From NCBI GenBank assembly GCA_007116075.1, contig SKJE01000162.1, forward strand, positions 1 through 36,889: a stretch of DNA of 36,889 bases. Reading direction: 5' to 3'. A program made the position numbers and the translations under genes. Shown here one piece after another: positions 1 to 6,652 of this stretch (within the stretch, counting starts at the first letter, position 1; the number at the start of each line of letters is the position of its first letter). The notes under the pieces are model-generated. The model was not told the origin of the DNA, did no database searches, and saw nothing but the letters and a program-made list of their open reading frames with translations. The stretch is from Spirochaetia bacterium (lineage in GTDB: Bacteria; Spirochaetota; Spirochaetia; PWKH01).

Positions 1-1
1 C

Positions 2-433
2 CTGAATGATCATCAGGAGGAGATGAAACGGATCTGCTATCTTGCCCGCCAGATCGGCATAGAACTGTTCACCCTCTACGTTGGAGGGATGCCTCTCCAG
101 CTGTTCTGGAACAGCAGCCGCCCGGTGGACCTTTCGCGGATTATTACCATAGCAACCCACCTGCGGCGGTACCAGAGCGGCAGGGAGGTGCCCCTGTATG
201 TAGTGCGGACGCTCCTCGGGGATGTGGACTTCAATCTCACAAGTACCGTTGTCTACAGTGAACCCGACCGTGTATTCCTTGCACTCCATCCCTATCGTTG
301 GGAGTATTTCCGCTCCATCCAGGAGGACTGGTCCTGGCCTGAGGGGGTATATGTGGATGACCAGGGACAGCCGGTGGTACCGGTGAAGGGACTGACTGTT
401 GAGACAAATAAGGAATTTTTTCTCTATACCTGA
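2..433 (+). CDS. Unrecognised protein, 5' end outside the window (partial)
   Basis: The frame is open from base 2, so the reading frame probably enters from the left edge. The first ATG in the window (base 23) has AGGAGG only two bases before it, which is too close to act as a ribosome binding site; those bases are more likely codons for Gln-Glu-Glu. About 144 residues are visible. The protein is soluble, rich in Arg, Trp and Tyr, and has no signal peptide or membrane segment in the visible part. I do not recognise a family and assign no function. It converges on the M23 peptidase gene and overlaps it by 10 bases. The frame is trusted because it is long, fills the space up to the neighbour and shows the same GC-rich codon use as the surrounding genes. 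Confidence 0.6.
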   Translation: MNDHQEEMKRICYLARQIGIELFTLYVGGMPLQLFWNSSRPVDLSRIITIATHLRRYQSGREVPLYVVRTLLGDVDFNLTSTVVYSEPDRVFLALHPYRWEYFRSIQEDWSWPEGVYVDDQGQPVVPVKGLTVETNKEFFLYT

Positions 434-1092
434 AGACCCAGCAGCAGCAGGGGATCGGGGCAGTTGGAGAGATAGTGTCTCCGGTCTGCCTGGGTGCATA
501 CCCCCGGATAATCTCCCCGTCGGCCCTCCATGTCCCTGATGATTTGGAAGTGGAGGTGGCTCGGCCACTGTCCGTTCTCTTCAGGGGTGCCCACCCAGGC
601 AAAAACTGTTTCCCTGGGTATCTTCATGCCCTCTGATAAGCGGGGAAGGGTGGACCTGGAGAGATGGCCGTAGAGGGTATGCCAGGTGACCCCTTCGGTG
701 GTATGCCGCAGGATCACCGTGGGCCCGTAGTCGCCGTAGGCCCGGTTGTCCTGGAAACTGTGCACCTCTCCGTCTACCGGTGCAATTACTGAAGTGCCCT
801 CTTTGGTCCAGATATCTATACCGATATGGATACTCCTGGGCTGTTTGGCATCAAATAGACTGCTTCTCCGGTAGATGATCCGGTCCTCATCATAGGCTCC
901 CAGGGCAACGGAGGTACTGTATGTACTGAGCTGCTGGTCCACATACGTGATGAATGCCCGGGTATCAGAAAGGTCAAGGACTTCCAATTGCTTGTTGTCC
1001 ATGCCCAAGTCGAGCATGGGGAGAGGAATGTCGGCGAGATCATAGGGCAGGATCTTTGCCGGTGCAAGGGATTTCAGAAGTTCTTCAAACAT
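424..1092 (-). CDS. M23-family (LytM/lysostaphin-type) metallopeptidase
   Basis: A protein of 222 residues, predicted to be a zinc endopeptidase fold that cuts peptide cross-links in cell wall, or a relative acting on another substrate. The M23 signature is complete: H89xGxD93 (read as HIGID), the YGHL motif with H143, and HLHF with H179 and H181. The catalytic domain spans about residues 85-205, preceded by an unrecognised region of about 80 residues. No signal peptide or membrane helix is seen, which is unusual for a cell-wall hydrolase, so a cytoplasmic role or non-classical export is possible. The start chosen (ATG at 1092) has AGGAGG ten bases upstream; an in-frame ATG at 1221 would add 43 residues but has no comparable signal and would read through the promoter. 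It is divergent from topA. Confidence 0.8.
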   Translation of the reverse strand: MFEELLKSLAPAKILPYDLADIPLPMLDLGMDNKQLEVLDLSDTRAFITYVDQQLSTYSTSVALGAYDEDRIIYRRSSLFDAKQPRSIHIGIDIWTKEGTSVIAPVDGEVHSFQDNRAYGDYGPTVILRHTTEGVTWHTLYGHLSRSTLPRLSEGMKIPRETVFAWVGTPEENGQWPSHLHFQIIRDMEGRRGDYPGVCTQADRRHYLSNCPDPLLLLGLQV

Positions 1093-1108
1093 AGTCTCTG
1101 TACCTCCT

Positions 1109-1143
1109 GGATCAATCATACATGGTTGATCCGGTGCTTGCAA
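1109..1143 (-). promoter_or_regulatory. Promoter with overlapping inverted repeat, M23 peptidase gene
   Basis: On the minus strand TTGCAA (1143-1138) and TATGAT (1120-1115) are separated by 17 bases, with the predicted start point near 1108, right at the ribosome binding site. A perfect 7-base inverted repeat, GGATCAA (1109-1115) and TTGATCC (1126-1132), brackets the -10 box. This is the position expected of a repressor operator. Confidence 0.6.
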
Positions 1144-1200
1144 CAGTCCCGACTTCCGTAATCCGGGGAGAAAAACAACGCCCATGATAACCGTGGTCCC

Positions 1201-1229
1201 TTGACGCTCTGGATAATTCATAGCTAAAT
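1201..1229 (+). promoter_or_regulatory. Candidate topA promoter
   Basis: TTGACG (1201-1206) is a 5/6 match to the -35 consensus. Seventeen bases later lies CTAAAT (1224-1229), a weak -10. Predicted transcription would start near 1236, giving a leader of about 30 bases that contains the GAGGAG ribosome binding site at 1251-1256. Confidence 0.4.
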
Positions 1230-1266
1230 AGAGAACAATCCCCTGATCTTGAGGAGTGTTAGGTTC

Positions 1267-3834
1267 ATGAGTGAGAAAGTGCTTGTCATTGTTGAGTCCC
1301 CCACGAAGGCGCGTACGATTAAGCGTTTTCTACCCAAGGAGTATCTTGTGGAGGCAAGTGTCGGTCATATCCGTGATTTGCCCCAGAGTGCTGCGGAAAT
1401 ACCGAAGAGCGTAAAACAGGAACCCTGGTCGAAGCTGGGGATCGATGTCGATAACGACTTTGCTCCCCTCTATGTCACACCCCGGGGTAAGGGCAAGGTG
1501 ATCAACCAGCTGAAGAAACTGGTCAAGCAGGTGGACCGGATCCTCCTGGCTACGGATGAGGACCGGGAGGGGGAAAGCATCTCCTGGCACCTGCTGCATG
1601 TGCTCAATCCCGGGGTTCCCGCCCAGCGAATGGTGTTCCATGAAATCACCAAGCGTGCCATAGAGCATGCCCTCTCCCACGGAAGGGAGATCAACATGAA
1701 CCTGGTGAATGCTCAGGAGACCCGGAGGATTCTCGACAGGCTCTACGGGTATACCCTTTCACCCCTGATCTGGAAGAAAATTGCCTACGGTCTTTCTGCG
1801 GGACGGGTTCAGTCCCCCGGACTGCGTCTTATGGTGGATCGGGAGCTGGAGCGCATAGCATTTCATCAGAGCAGCTACTGGGATGCAGCGGCTGATCTCT
1901 ACAGAAACTCGGACGGTGAGGACAAGAGCTTCGAAGCTAAACTCGAATCCTACAAAGGAACGAGGGTTGCGGGAAGCAAGGATTTTGACTCAACCACAGG
2001 GAAATATAAGGATAAGAAACAGACACTACTTCTCGATGCATCTTCTGCTGCCCATCTGGTTGAGGAGGTGAAATCCCTGCCCTGGAAGGTTCAGTCGGTC
2101 ACCCAGCGGGAGAGCAAAACCAGACCGGCACCCCCGTTTATTACATCAACACTCCAGCAGGAGGGCAACAGGAAACTGAAACTCTCTGCACGGCAGACCA
2201 TGCAGGGTGCACAGCGACTCTATGAACAGGGTTTTATTACCTACATGAGAACTGATTCACCTGCTCTCAGCAGGGACGGAATAGCATCCGCACGGGAAGC
2301 GGTGGAAAAACACTTCGGAAAAGAATATCTCTCTGGTGAGCCGCGCCAATACAGCTCAAAGTCCCGGGGGGCCCAGGAGGCCCATGAGGCGATCCGGCCT
2401 GCGGGAGAACGGTTTCGTCATCCCAAGGAGACGGGACTGACCGGCCGCGATCTGTCTTTGTACTCACTCATCTGGAAACGGACCCTGGCCACACAGATGG
2501 CTGAGGGTCTCAAGGCCACCACAACCGCTAAGATTGCTGCAGGTGAGGCGGTATTCAGCGCTTCCGGGACAAGGATTCTCTTTCCGGGTTTCATCAGGGT
2601 GTATGTGGAAGGGAAGGATGACCCCGAAGCAGTCCTTGATGACCGGGAGAACTGGCTGCCGGAGCTAACCGAAGGTATGGAACTCTCCCTGAAATCCCTT
2701 GAGGCGATCTCCCATGAGACGAAGCCCCCTGCCAGGTATACCGAAGCGAGCCTGGTCCGGCAGCTTGAGCAGCTGGGCATCGGCAGACCATCGACCTATG
2801 CCTCAATTATTAATACCCTCTATCAGCGGGGGTATATACGGAATCAGGGTAATGCCCTAGTTCCTACCTTCACGGGCATTGCGGTTATTCAGCTTTTGGA
2901 GGAGAACTTTCAGAATCTGATCACCTACAGTTTTACCTCTTCTATGGAGGACAACCTGGACAGCATTGCCGATGGTGAGGTTGACCGTCTTGAGTATCTG
3001 CGGTCGTTCTACTTCGGGGAGAAAGGACTGAAACAGCAGGTTGAGCATCGGGAACAGCATATTGATCCTGAGGTGTGCCGGATTGTGCGGCTTCCCCAGA
3101 TAACCAGTATAGACGGAATACGAATCGGTAAGTTCGGTCCCTATGTTGTTGTCAAGATGCAGGAGGGAGAGGAGATCCATGCTTCCATACCTGAGGTTAT
3201 AGCCCCTGCGGATCTGACGGATGAGGATGTCCAGAAGCTTATTAAAGCCCAGAAGGAGGGTCCCAAGCCCATCGGTACTGATGAGCGGACCGGTTTACCG
3301 ATATATTTTCTTACCGGCCGTTATGGTCCCTACTATCAGTTGGGGGAGGCGACCAAGGAGGAGCCGAAACCCCGGCGGGCAAGCCTCCCTGCAGACAAAA
3401 CCCATGAGTCAATGACTACCGAGGAGATCAGCAAGCTGCTGAGCCTGCCGAGAAGCCTTGGCGACCATCCTGAAACCGGGAAAGAGGTGATTACCCATAT
3501 CGGCAGATTCGGTCCCTTTGTGAGCCATGACGGCGAGTTCAGGTCACTGAAAAAGGACGATGATGTGTATACCGTTGATCTGGACAGGGCATTGGAACTG
3601 CTTGCTGAACCCAAGATCGGCAGGGGCTCAAAGAAACTGAAGGATCTCGGCAGTGTGGGAGGAAAAGCCCTGGCTGTCTATTCCGGCAAGTACGGTCCAT
3701 ACCTGAAACATGGTAAAAAGAATGTATCCCTGCCGAAGAATCTGCAGGATGTCCAGAAAGCCCAGGAAATCACCAAGGAGCAGGCGGAAAAGATTGTTAA
3801 GAAGCCTGTGGTAAAAAGGAAGCGCTCCTCCTAG
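1267..3834 (+). CDS. topA: DNA topoisomerase I (type IA)
   Basis: The enzyme relaxes negative supercoils by cutting one strand through a 5'-phosphotyrosine link. It has 855 residues. Toprim domain at the N-terminus (VIVESPTKA, then DEDREGE for metal binding); catalytic tyrosine Y326 in GFITYMRTDS; then the rest of the topoisomerase core. The C-terminus has no four-Cys zinc fingers and instead carries at least four Topo_C-type repeats (GRFGPYV, GRYGPYY, GRFGPFV, GKYGPYL), ending in a basic Lys/Arg tail. The start is ATG 1267, preceded by GAGGAG at ten bases; a TTG in the same frame at 1249 lies inside that ribosome binding site and is rejected. It overlaps the convergent SdpI gene by four bases at the stop codons. 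Confidence 0.97.
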   Translation: MSEKVLVIVESPTKARTIKRFLPKEYLVEASVGHIRDLPQSAAEIPKSVKQEPWSKLGIDVDNDFAPLYVTPRGKGKVINQLKKLVKQVDRILLATDEDREGESISWHLLHVLNPGVPAQRMVFHEITKRAIEHALSHGREINMNLVNAQETRRILDRLYGYTLSPLIWKKIAYGLSAGRVQSPGLRLMVDRELERIAFHQSSYWDAAADLYRNSDGEDKSFEAKLESYKGTRVAGSKDFDSTTGKYKDKKQTLLLDASSAAHLVEEVKSLPWKVQSVTQRESKTRPAPPFITSTLQQEGNRKLKLSARQTMQGAQRLYEQGFITYMRTDSPALSRDGIASAREAVEKHFGKEYLSGEPRQYSSKSRGAQEAHEAIRPAGERFRHPKETGLTGRDLSLYSLIWKRTLATQMAEGLKATTTAKIAAGEAVFSASGTRILFPGFIRVYVEGKDDPEAVLDDRENWLPELTEGMELSLKSLEAISHETKPPARYTEASLVRQLEQLGIGRPSTYASIINTLYQRGYIRNQGNALVPTFTGIAVIQLLEENFQNLITYSFTSSMEDNLDSIADGEVDRLEYLRSFYFGEKGLKQQVEHREQHIDPEVCRIVRLPQITSIDGIRIGKFGPYVVVKMQEGEEIHASIPEVIAPADLTDEDVQKLIKAQKEGPKPIGTDERTGLPIYFLTGRYGPYYQLGEATKEEPKPRRASLPADKTHESMTTEEISKLLSLPRSLGDHPETGKEVITHIGRFGPFVSHDGEFRSLKKDDDVYTVDLDRALELLAEPKIGRGSKKLKDLGSVGGKALAVYSGKYGPYLKHGKKNVSLPKNLQDVQKAQEITKEQAEKIVKKPVVKRKRSS

Positions 3835-4472
3835 CGGCTGTGTCCAGCCGAGAACTTATAGGAGTAGAAGTAGAGCACAAAGACCATGAGCACCAGTGAT
3901 GCGGTGCCGATCCAGAAAGAGATACGTCCCGCTGCAGGGCTGAGAACCATAAAGATTACACCGGTAATGATGAACAGCAGCCTGCCGAACCGGTGGGTGT
4001 GTTCCCAGTTTTCCTTGTCTTCGACACTCCAGGGGGTCCTGATTCCGACACTATGTCCATAGGGAATATGGGGCAGCAGTACCCCGGTGATGATCAGGGC
4101 GAGACCGAGCAGCAGCTTAATGATCAGCGGGATGGGCAGCTGGATCCCCAGGTTGTACAGCAGGATAACCCAGTGGATACCGATCAGAAAAAAGAGAAAA
4201 AAACCCATGGTGAGCCCATAGGCATATCGATGTTTCTGGAATTCCCTTCCTTCAGGGTGAACGGAGGGAGAGCGGGAGATCAGCCAGAGGGCAAGCACGG
4301 GAATGAGGGCAGTAAGTATCAGTATATATTTCGATCCTTCCGAGATCGAGGTTCCATCGGTATCCCATCTGGTCATAATTGATGAAGGAAGAGATGGAAG
4401 CAGGATTATCGTGATGATGGTAGAAATACCGGTAAGGATCAATACGGCTGGAATAATTGCATTTCTTTTCAT
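3831..4472 (-). CDS. SdpI/DUF1648 family integral membrane protein
   Basis: A membrane protein of 213 residues with about six hydrophobic segments. The N-terminal part has the DUF1648 pattern (two Pro-Ser-rich turns, then RWDTDG), and the C-terminal half carries the SdpI hallmark VGIRTPWS followed by NWEHTHRFGG-like NWEHTHRFGR. In Bacillus the SdpI protein gives immunity to a toxin peptide and acts as a signal receptor; most relatives have no known role, and no SdpC/SdpR partner is seen here, so I do not infer immunity. ATG 4472 has GGGAG six bases upstream. It converges on topA. Confidence 0.8.
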   Translation of the reverse strand: MKRNAIIPAVLILTGISTIITIILLPSLPSSIMTRWDTDGTSISEGSKYILILTALIPVLALWLISRSPSVHPEGREFQKHRYAYGLTMGFFLFFLIGIHWVILLYNLGIQLPIPLIIKLLLGLALIITGVLLPHIPYGHSVGIRTPWSVEDKENWEHTHRFGRLLFIITGVIFMVLSPAAGRISFWIGTASLVLMVFVLYFYSYKFSAGHSR

Positions 4473-4502
4473 AGATGCTCCCGGAAGTTGGTGGTACCGT
4501 CG

Positions 4503-4531
4503 ATTATGACCTCACTGCCCCAGTCGGTCAA
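4503..4531 (-). promoter_or_regulatory. Promoter of the SdpI-family gene
   Basis: On the minus strand TTGACC (4531-4526) and CATAAT (4508-4503) are separated by 17 bases, 5/6 matches to both boxes. The predicted start near 4496 gives a leader of about 24 bases that contains the ribosome binding site. Confidence 0.55.
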
Positions 4532-4540
4532 GAGGATTAA

Positions 4541-4590
4541 AAAATAAGTGATTGTTTTAAGAAGGAAAATAAGTGATTGTTTTAAGAAGG
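4541..4590. repeat. Perfect 25-bp tandem duplication
   Basis: Two identical adjacent copies of a 25-base AT-rich unit, 4541-4565 and 4566-4590, each starting AAAATAAGTG and ending TTTTAAGAAGG. They lie between the divergent SdpI promoter and the tRNA-Asp promoter, ending two bases before its -35 box. Confidence 0.95.
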
Positions 4591-4592
4591 GA

Positions 4593-4622
4593 TTGACAAA
4601 AAAAGGCAAATAGGTCATGTTA
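4593..4622 (+). promoter_or_regulatory. tRNA-Asp promoter
   Basis: A perfect -35 box, TTGACA, lies at 4593-4598. The -10 is less clear: CATGTT (17-base spacing) or ATGTTA (18) at 4616-4622. Either gives a start 5-10 bases before the mature tRNA at 4635. AT-rich repeats just upstream could act like an UP element. Confidence 0.5.
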
Positions 4623-4634
4623 TCTCTCGAACAC

Positions 4635-4708
4635 GGGGGCGTAGCGAAGCTGGTTATCGCGCCGGCCTGTCAAGCCGGAGATCGCGGGTTCAATCCCCGT
4701 CGCTCCCG
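4635..4708 (+). tRNA. tRNA-Asp (anticodon GUC)
   Basis: A complete cloverleaf of 74 bases. Acceptor stem GGGGGCG with CGCTCCC (one G-T pair), D-stem GCGA/TCGC, anticodon stem CCGGC/GCCGG closing the seven-base loop CTGTCAA (anticodon GTC), variable loop AGATC, T-arm GCGGG-TTCAATC-CCCGT, discriminator G. The 3' CCA is not encoded and must be added after transcription. Confidence 0.97.
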
Positions 4709-4710
4709 TA

Positions 4711-4740
4711 GGACTGTCTTTTTGGAGACAGTCCTTTTTT
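4711..4740 (+). terminator. Intrinsic terminator after tRNA-Asp
   Basis: A perfect eight-pair stem, GGACTGTC with GACAGTCC, closes an eight-base loop and is followed by six T. It starts two bases after the tRNA end, so this is a single-tRNA transcription unit. Confidence 0.93.
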
Positions 4741-4754
4741 ATGTGCTCTAACCG

Positions 4755-4784
4755 TTTACCTTTCGGCCATTAACCCGTTATACT
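4755..4784 (+). promoter_or_regulatory. Promoter of the MscS gene, predicted leaderless
   Basis: TTTACC (4755-4760) and TATACT (4779-4784) are spaced 18 bases apart. The ATG at 4791 begins six bases after the -10 box, where transcription is expected to start, and no Shine-Dalgarno sequence is present. Confidence 0.6.
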
Positions 4785-4790
4785 GGATTG

Positions 4791-5915
4791 ATGGAATTGC
4801 CGGCGATTATACAGAACATATTAAGTGAGATTGGGCTCTATGTGTGGGCGCTGCTCGTGGTAGCCCTTGGAGTAATCTTGCTGCTGGTTATCAATGGTGT
4901 GCTCAAGAGGAAAATCAGGAAGCTTGAAGAAGAGCAAGCCCAGTCAGAGACTCAGGCTTTCGGCCGCTCTCTGCCGGTATACCGGTTCTTCCAGCGTATA
5001 GCAGTACCAATGATTTTTCTCGGTATCCTGTCAATCGGCTTAAATATGGTAGACTTTGATGAACGTATACAGGCTATTGTACAGGGAGTCTTTGCCCTGA
5101 TCATGACAATCATCATCGTCCGTTCCATCAATAAGGGCATCGAGCTGAGTTTCTACCGTCATTATGAGAAGGATCGGGCTAACCATGAACAGGAAAAAAA
5201 CCTTAAGCCGCTGATTTCACTGGTTAAATTCATCCTCTGGATTGTGGGACTGCTCTTTCTTCTGGCTAATCTCGGATTGGATGTATCTACTGCAGTAGCA
5301 GGTCTCGGAGTCGGTGGTATTGCCGTGGCCATTGCAGCTCAGGGTATCCTGGGTGATCTCTTCAGCTACTTTGTCATATTCCTCGATAAACCCTTTGAAC
5401 TCGGTGATTTTATTATCTTTGGCGATAAGATGGGGATCGTGGAGAAGATAGGTATCAAGTCCAGCAGGATCCGTGTGCTCAGCGGAGAGGTGCTGGTGAT
5501 ATCCAATTCAGATCTCACCTCTTCGAGAATCCATAACTATAAGCAGATGAAGCGCAGGAGGGTCGTATTCACCATCACCGTGACCTATCAGACAACACAG
5601 GAGCATGTGGAGCAGATTCCATCCATCATCAAGTCGGTGATTGAGTCGGTCAAGGTCATAGACGGAGTAACCGTCGACCGGTCCCACTTCCAGTCCTTCG
5701 GCAGCTATGCCCTGGTATTTGAATCGGTATACTATGTTCCCTCCCCAGACTATGTGGTCTATATGGATGTGCAGCAGGAAATTTACCAGAAGATCTACAA
5801 AATCTTCAATGAAAAGGACATTGAATTTGCCTATCCCACCCAGAAGATCTATCCAGCTCAGGAACAGCCCCTGCAAATCACCTCGATTTCTCCACCGGAG
5901 TCGACTGTTGAATAA
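4791..5915 (+). CDS. MscS-type mechanosensitive ion channel
   Basis: A small-conductance mechanosensitive channel of 374 residues that releases solutes on osmotic downshock. Hydrophobic segments lie at about residues 15-35, 65-110 (two) and 140-190 (two). The last contains the Ala/Gly-rich pore helix (VAGLGVGGIAVAIAAQGILGD) in which small residues alternate as in MscS TM3, followed by the family motif region LDKPFELGDFI. The remainder is the cytoplasmic beta-rich and alpha/beta vestibule with conserved ISNSDL. Two more N-terminal helices than E. coli MscS place it with the YbdG/YnaI-like members. An in-frame TTG one codon before the ATG is not needed. It stands alone after the tRNA terminator. 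Confidence 0.9.
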   Translation: MELPAIIQNILSEIGLYVWALLVVALGVILLLVINGVLKRKIRKLEEEQAQSETQAFGRSLPVYRFFQRIAVPMIFLGILSIGLNMVDFDERIQAIVQGVFALIMTIIIVRSINKGIELSFYRHYEKDRANHEQEKNLKPLISLVKFILWIVGLLFLLANLGLDVSTAVAGLGVGGIAVAIAAQGILGDLFSYFVIFLDKPFELGDFIIFGDKMGIVEKIGIKSSRIRVLSGEVLVISNSDLTSSRIHNYKQMKRRRVVFTITVTYQTTQEHVEQIPSIIKSVIESVKVIDGVTVDRSHFQSFGSYALVFESVYYVPSPDYVVYMDVQQEIYQKIYKIFNEKDIEFAYPTQKIYPAQEQPLQITSISPPESTVE

Positions 5916-6055
5916 GTAGTATGATTATTTATTACAAAATCTGCTGAATCTGTAACGAAAGGTCGCCCTGTACGTTTCTTATAGTAGGTAAGTGAGCAGG
6001 GGTCATCTCTTTTTTTAATCAAGTACGTAACCCTCTGCTGAAAGGAGAGAAGAGT

Positions 6056-6589
6056 ATGAAAAAGAAGGTGTGTACAATCCTTATCGTATTAGTGGTTGCA
6101 GCAGCTTTTCCAGCTGTTGCGGATATACAGGTTGATATCGGGGTGAATGTGCCGTTTCTCTTCGGAGTTGAATTTGCCGACGAAGATGCACAGCAGTGGT
6201 CTGAGTACGCTTTTGTGCTTCCTGATGCAAAGGTGAGTTATTTCATGGAATTCGGTAATCTCAAGCTTGGAGCGGGACTGCGGGCCTTTACCATTATTCT
6301 TGAGTCACTTGTGTATCCCACAGTGACTGCGGAATATGACATCTCAGATGTTCGTTTGTCCGCCAGCATCGGCGGAGGAGCCTTTGCCCTTATAGGACTT
6401 TATAACGATATTTTTACCGGTAATATCTGGATGCCGGAGGTCAGTGCGATCTACCGAGTGAATGAATGGTTCGGTCTTGGAGTCGGGGCAACTGGGTTTT
6501 TTATTCCTGGTGAAGAGGAACTGGTCGAGAATCCCTTTCCATACGCAGCTTACGCCCTTGCACGCTTTACCCTCGGGGGTAAAGAGTAG
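6056..6589 (+). CDS. Secreted beta-rich protein, probable small outer-membrane barrel
   Basis: A protein of 177 residues starting with a clear signal peptide: MKKK, a hydrophobic core to about residue 18, then Ala-Val-Ala-Asp as probable signal peptidase I site near residue 22. The mature part alternates polar and hydrophobic residues with Gly and aromatic residues at strand ends (repeats such as LKLGAGLRAF, VRLSASIGGG, FGLGVGATGF), and its last strand ends near ARFTLGG. This is typical of spirochaetal small outer-membrane barrels. ATG 6056 is preceded by AAAGGAG. I cannot name a family or substrate. It is flanked by gaps of 140 and 63 bases, so it is probably monocistronic; in the 140-base gap upstream I see only a weak hairpin near 5995-6045. 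Confidence 0.65.
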   Translation: MKKKVCTILIVLVVAAAFPAVADIQVDIGVNVPFLFGVEFADEDAQQWSEYAFVLPDAKVSYFMEFGNLKLGAGLRAFTIILESLVYPTVTAEYDISDVRLSASIGGGAFALIGLYNDIFTGNIWMPEVSAIYRVNEWFGLGVGATGFFIPGEEELVENPFPYAAYALARFTLGGKE

Positions 6590-6616
6590 ATAGAGGTGTT
6601 TTTCTGATATTTCTCT

Positions 6617-6645
6617 TTTAAAACCAGGGATTCATCGGGTATACT
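6617..6645 (+). promoter_or_regulatory. Promoter of the DUF4954 gene, predicted leaderless
   Basis: TATACT at 6640-6645 is seven bases before the ATG at 6653. A -35-like TTTAAA (6617-6622) lies 17 bases upstream. There is no Shine-Dalgarno sequence. Confidence 0.5.
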
Positions 6646-6652
6646 TGGGTAT

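Noticed and set aside
3831-4472. SdpI-family protein as immunity to a local toxin
   Set aside because: No SdpC-like peptide or SdpR-like regulator is seen in the window.
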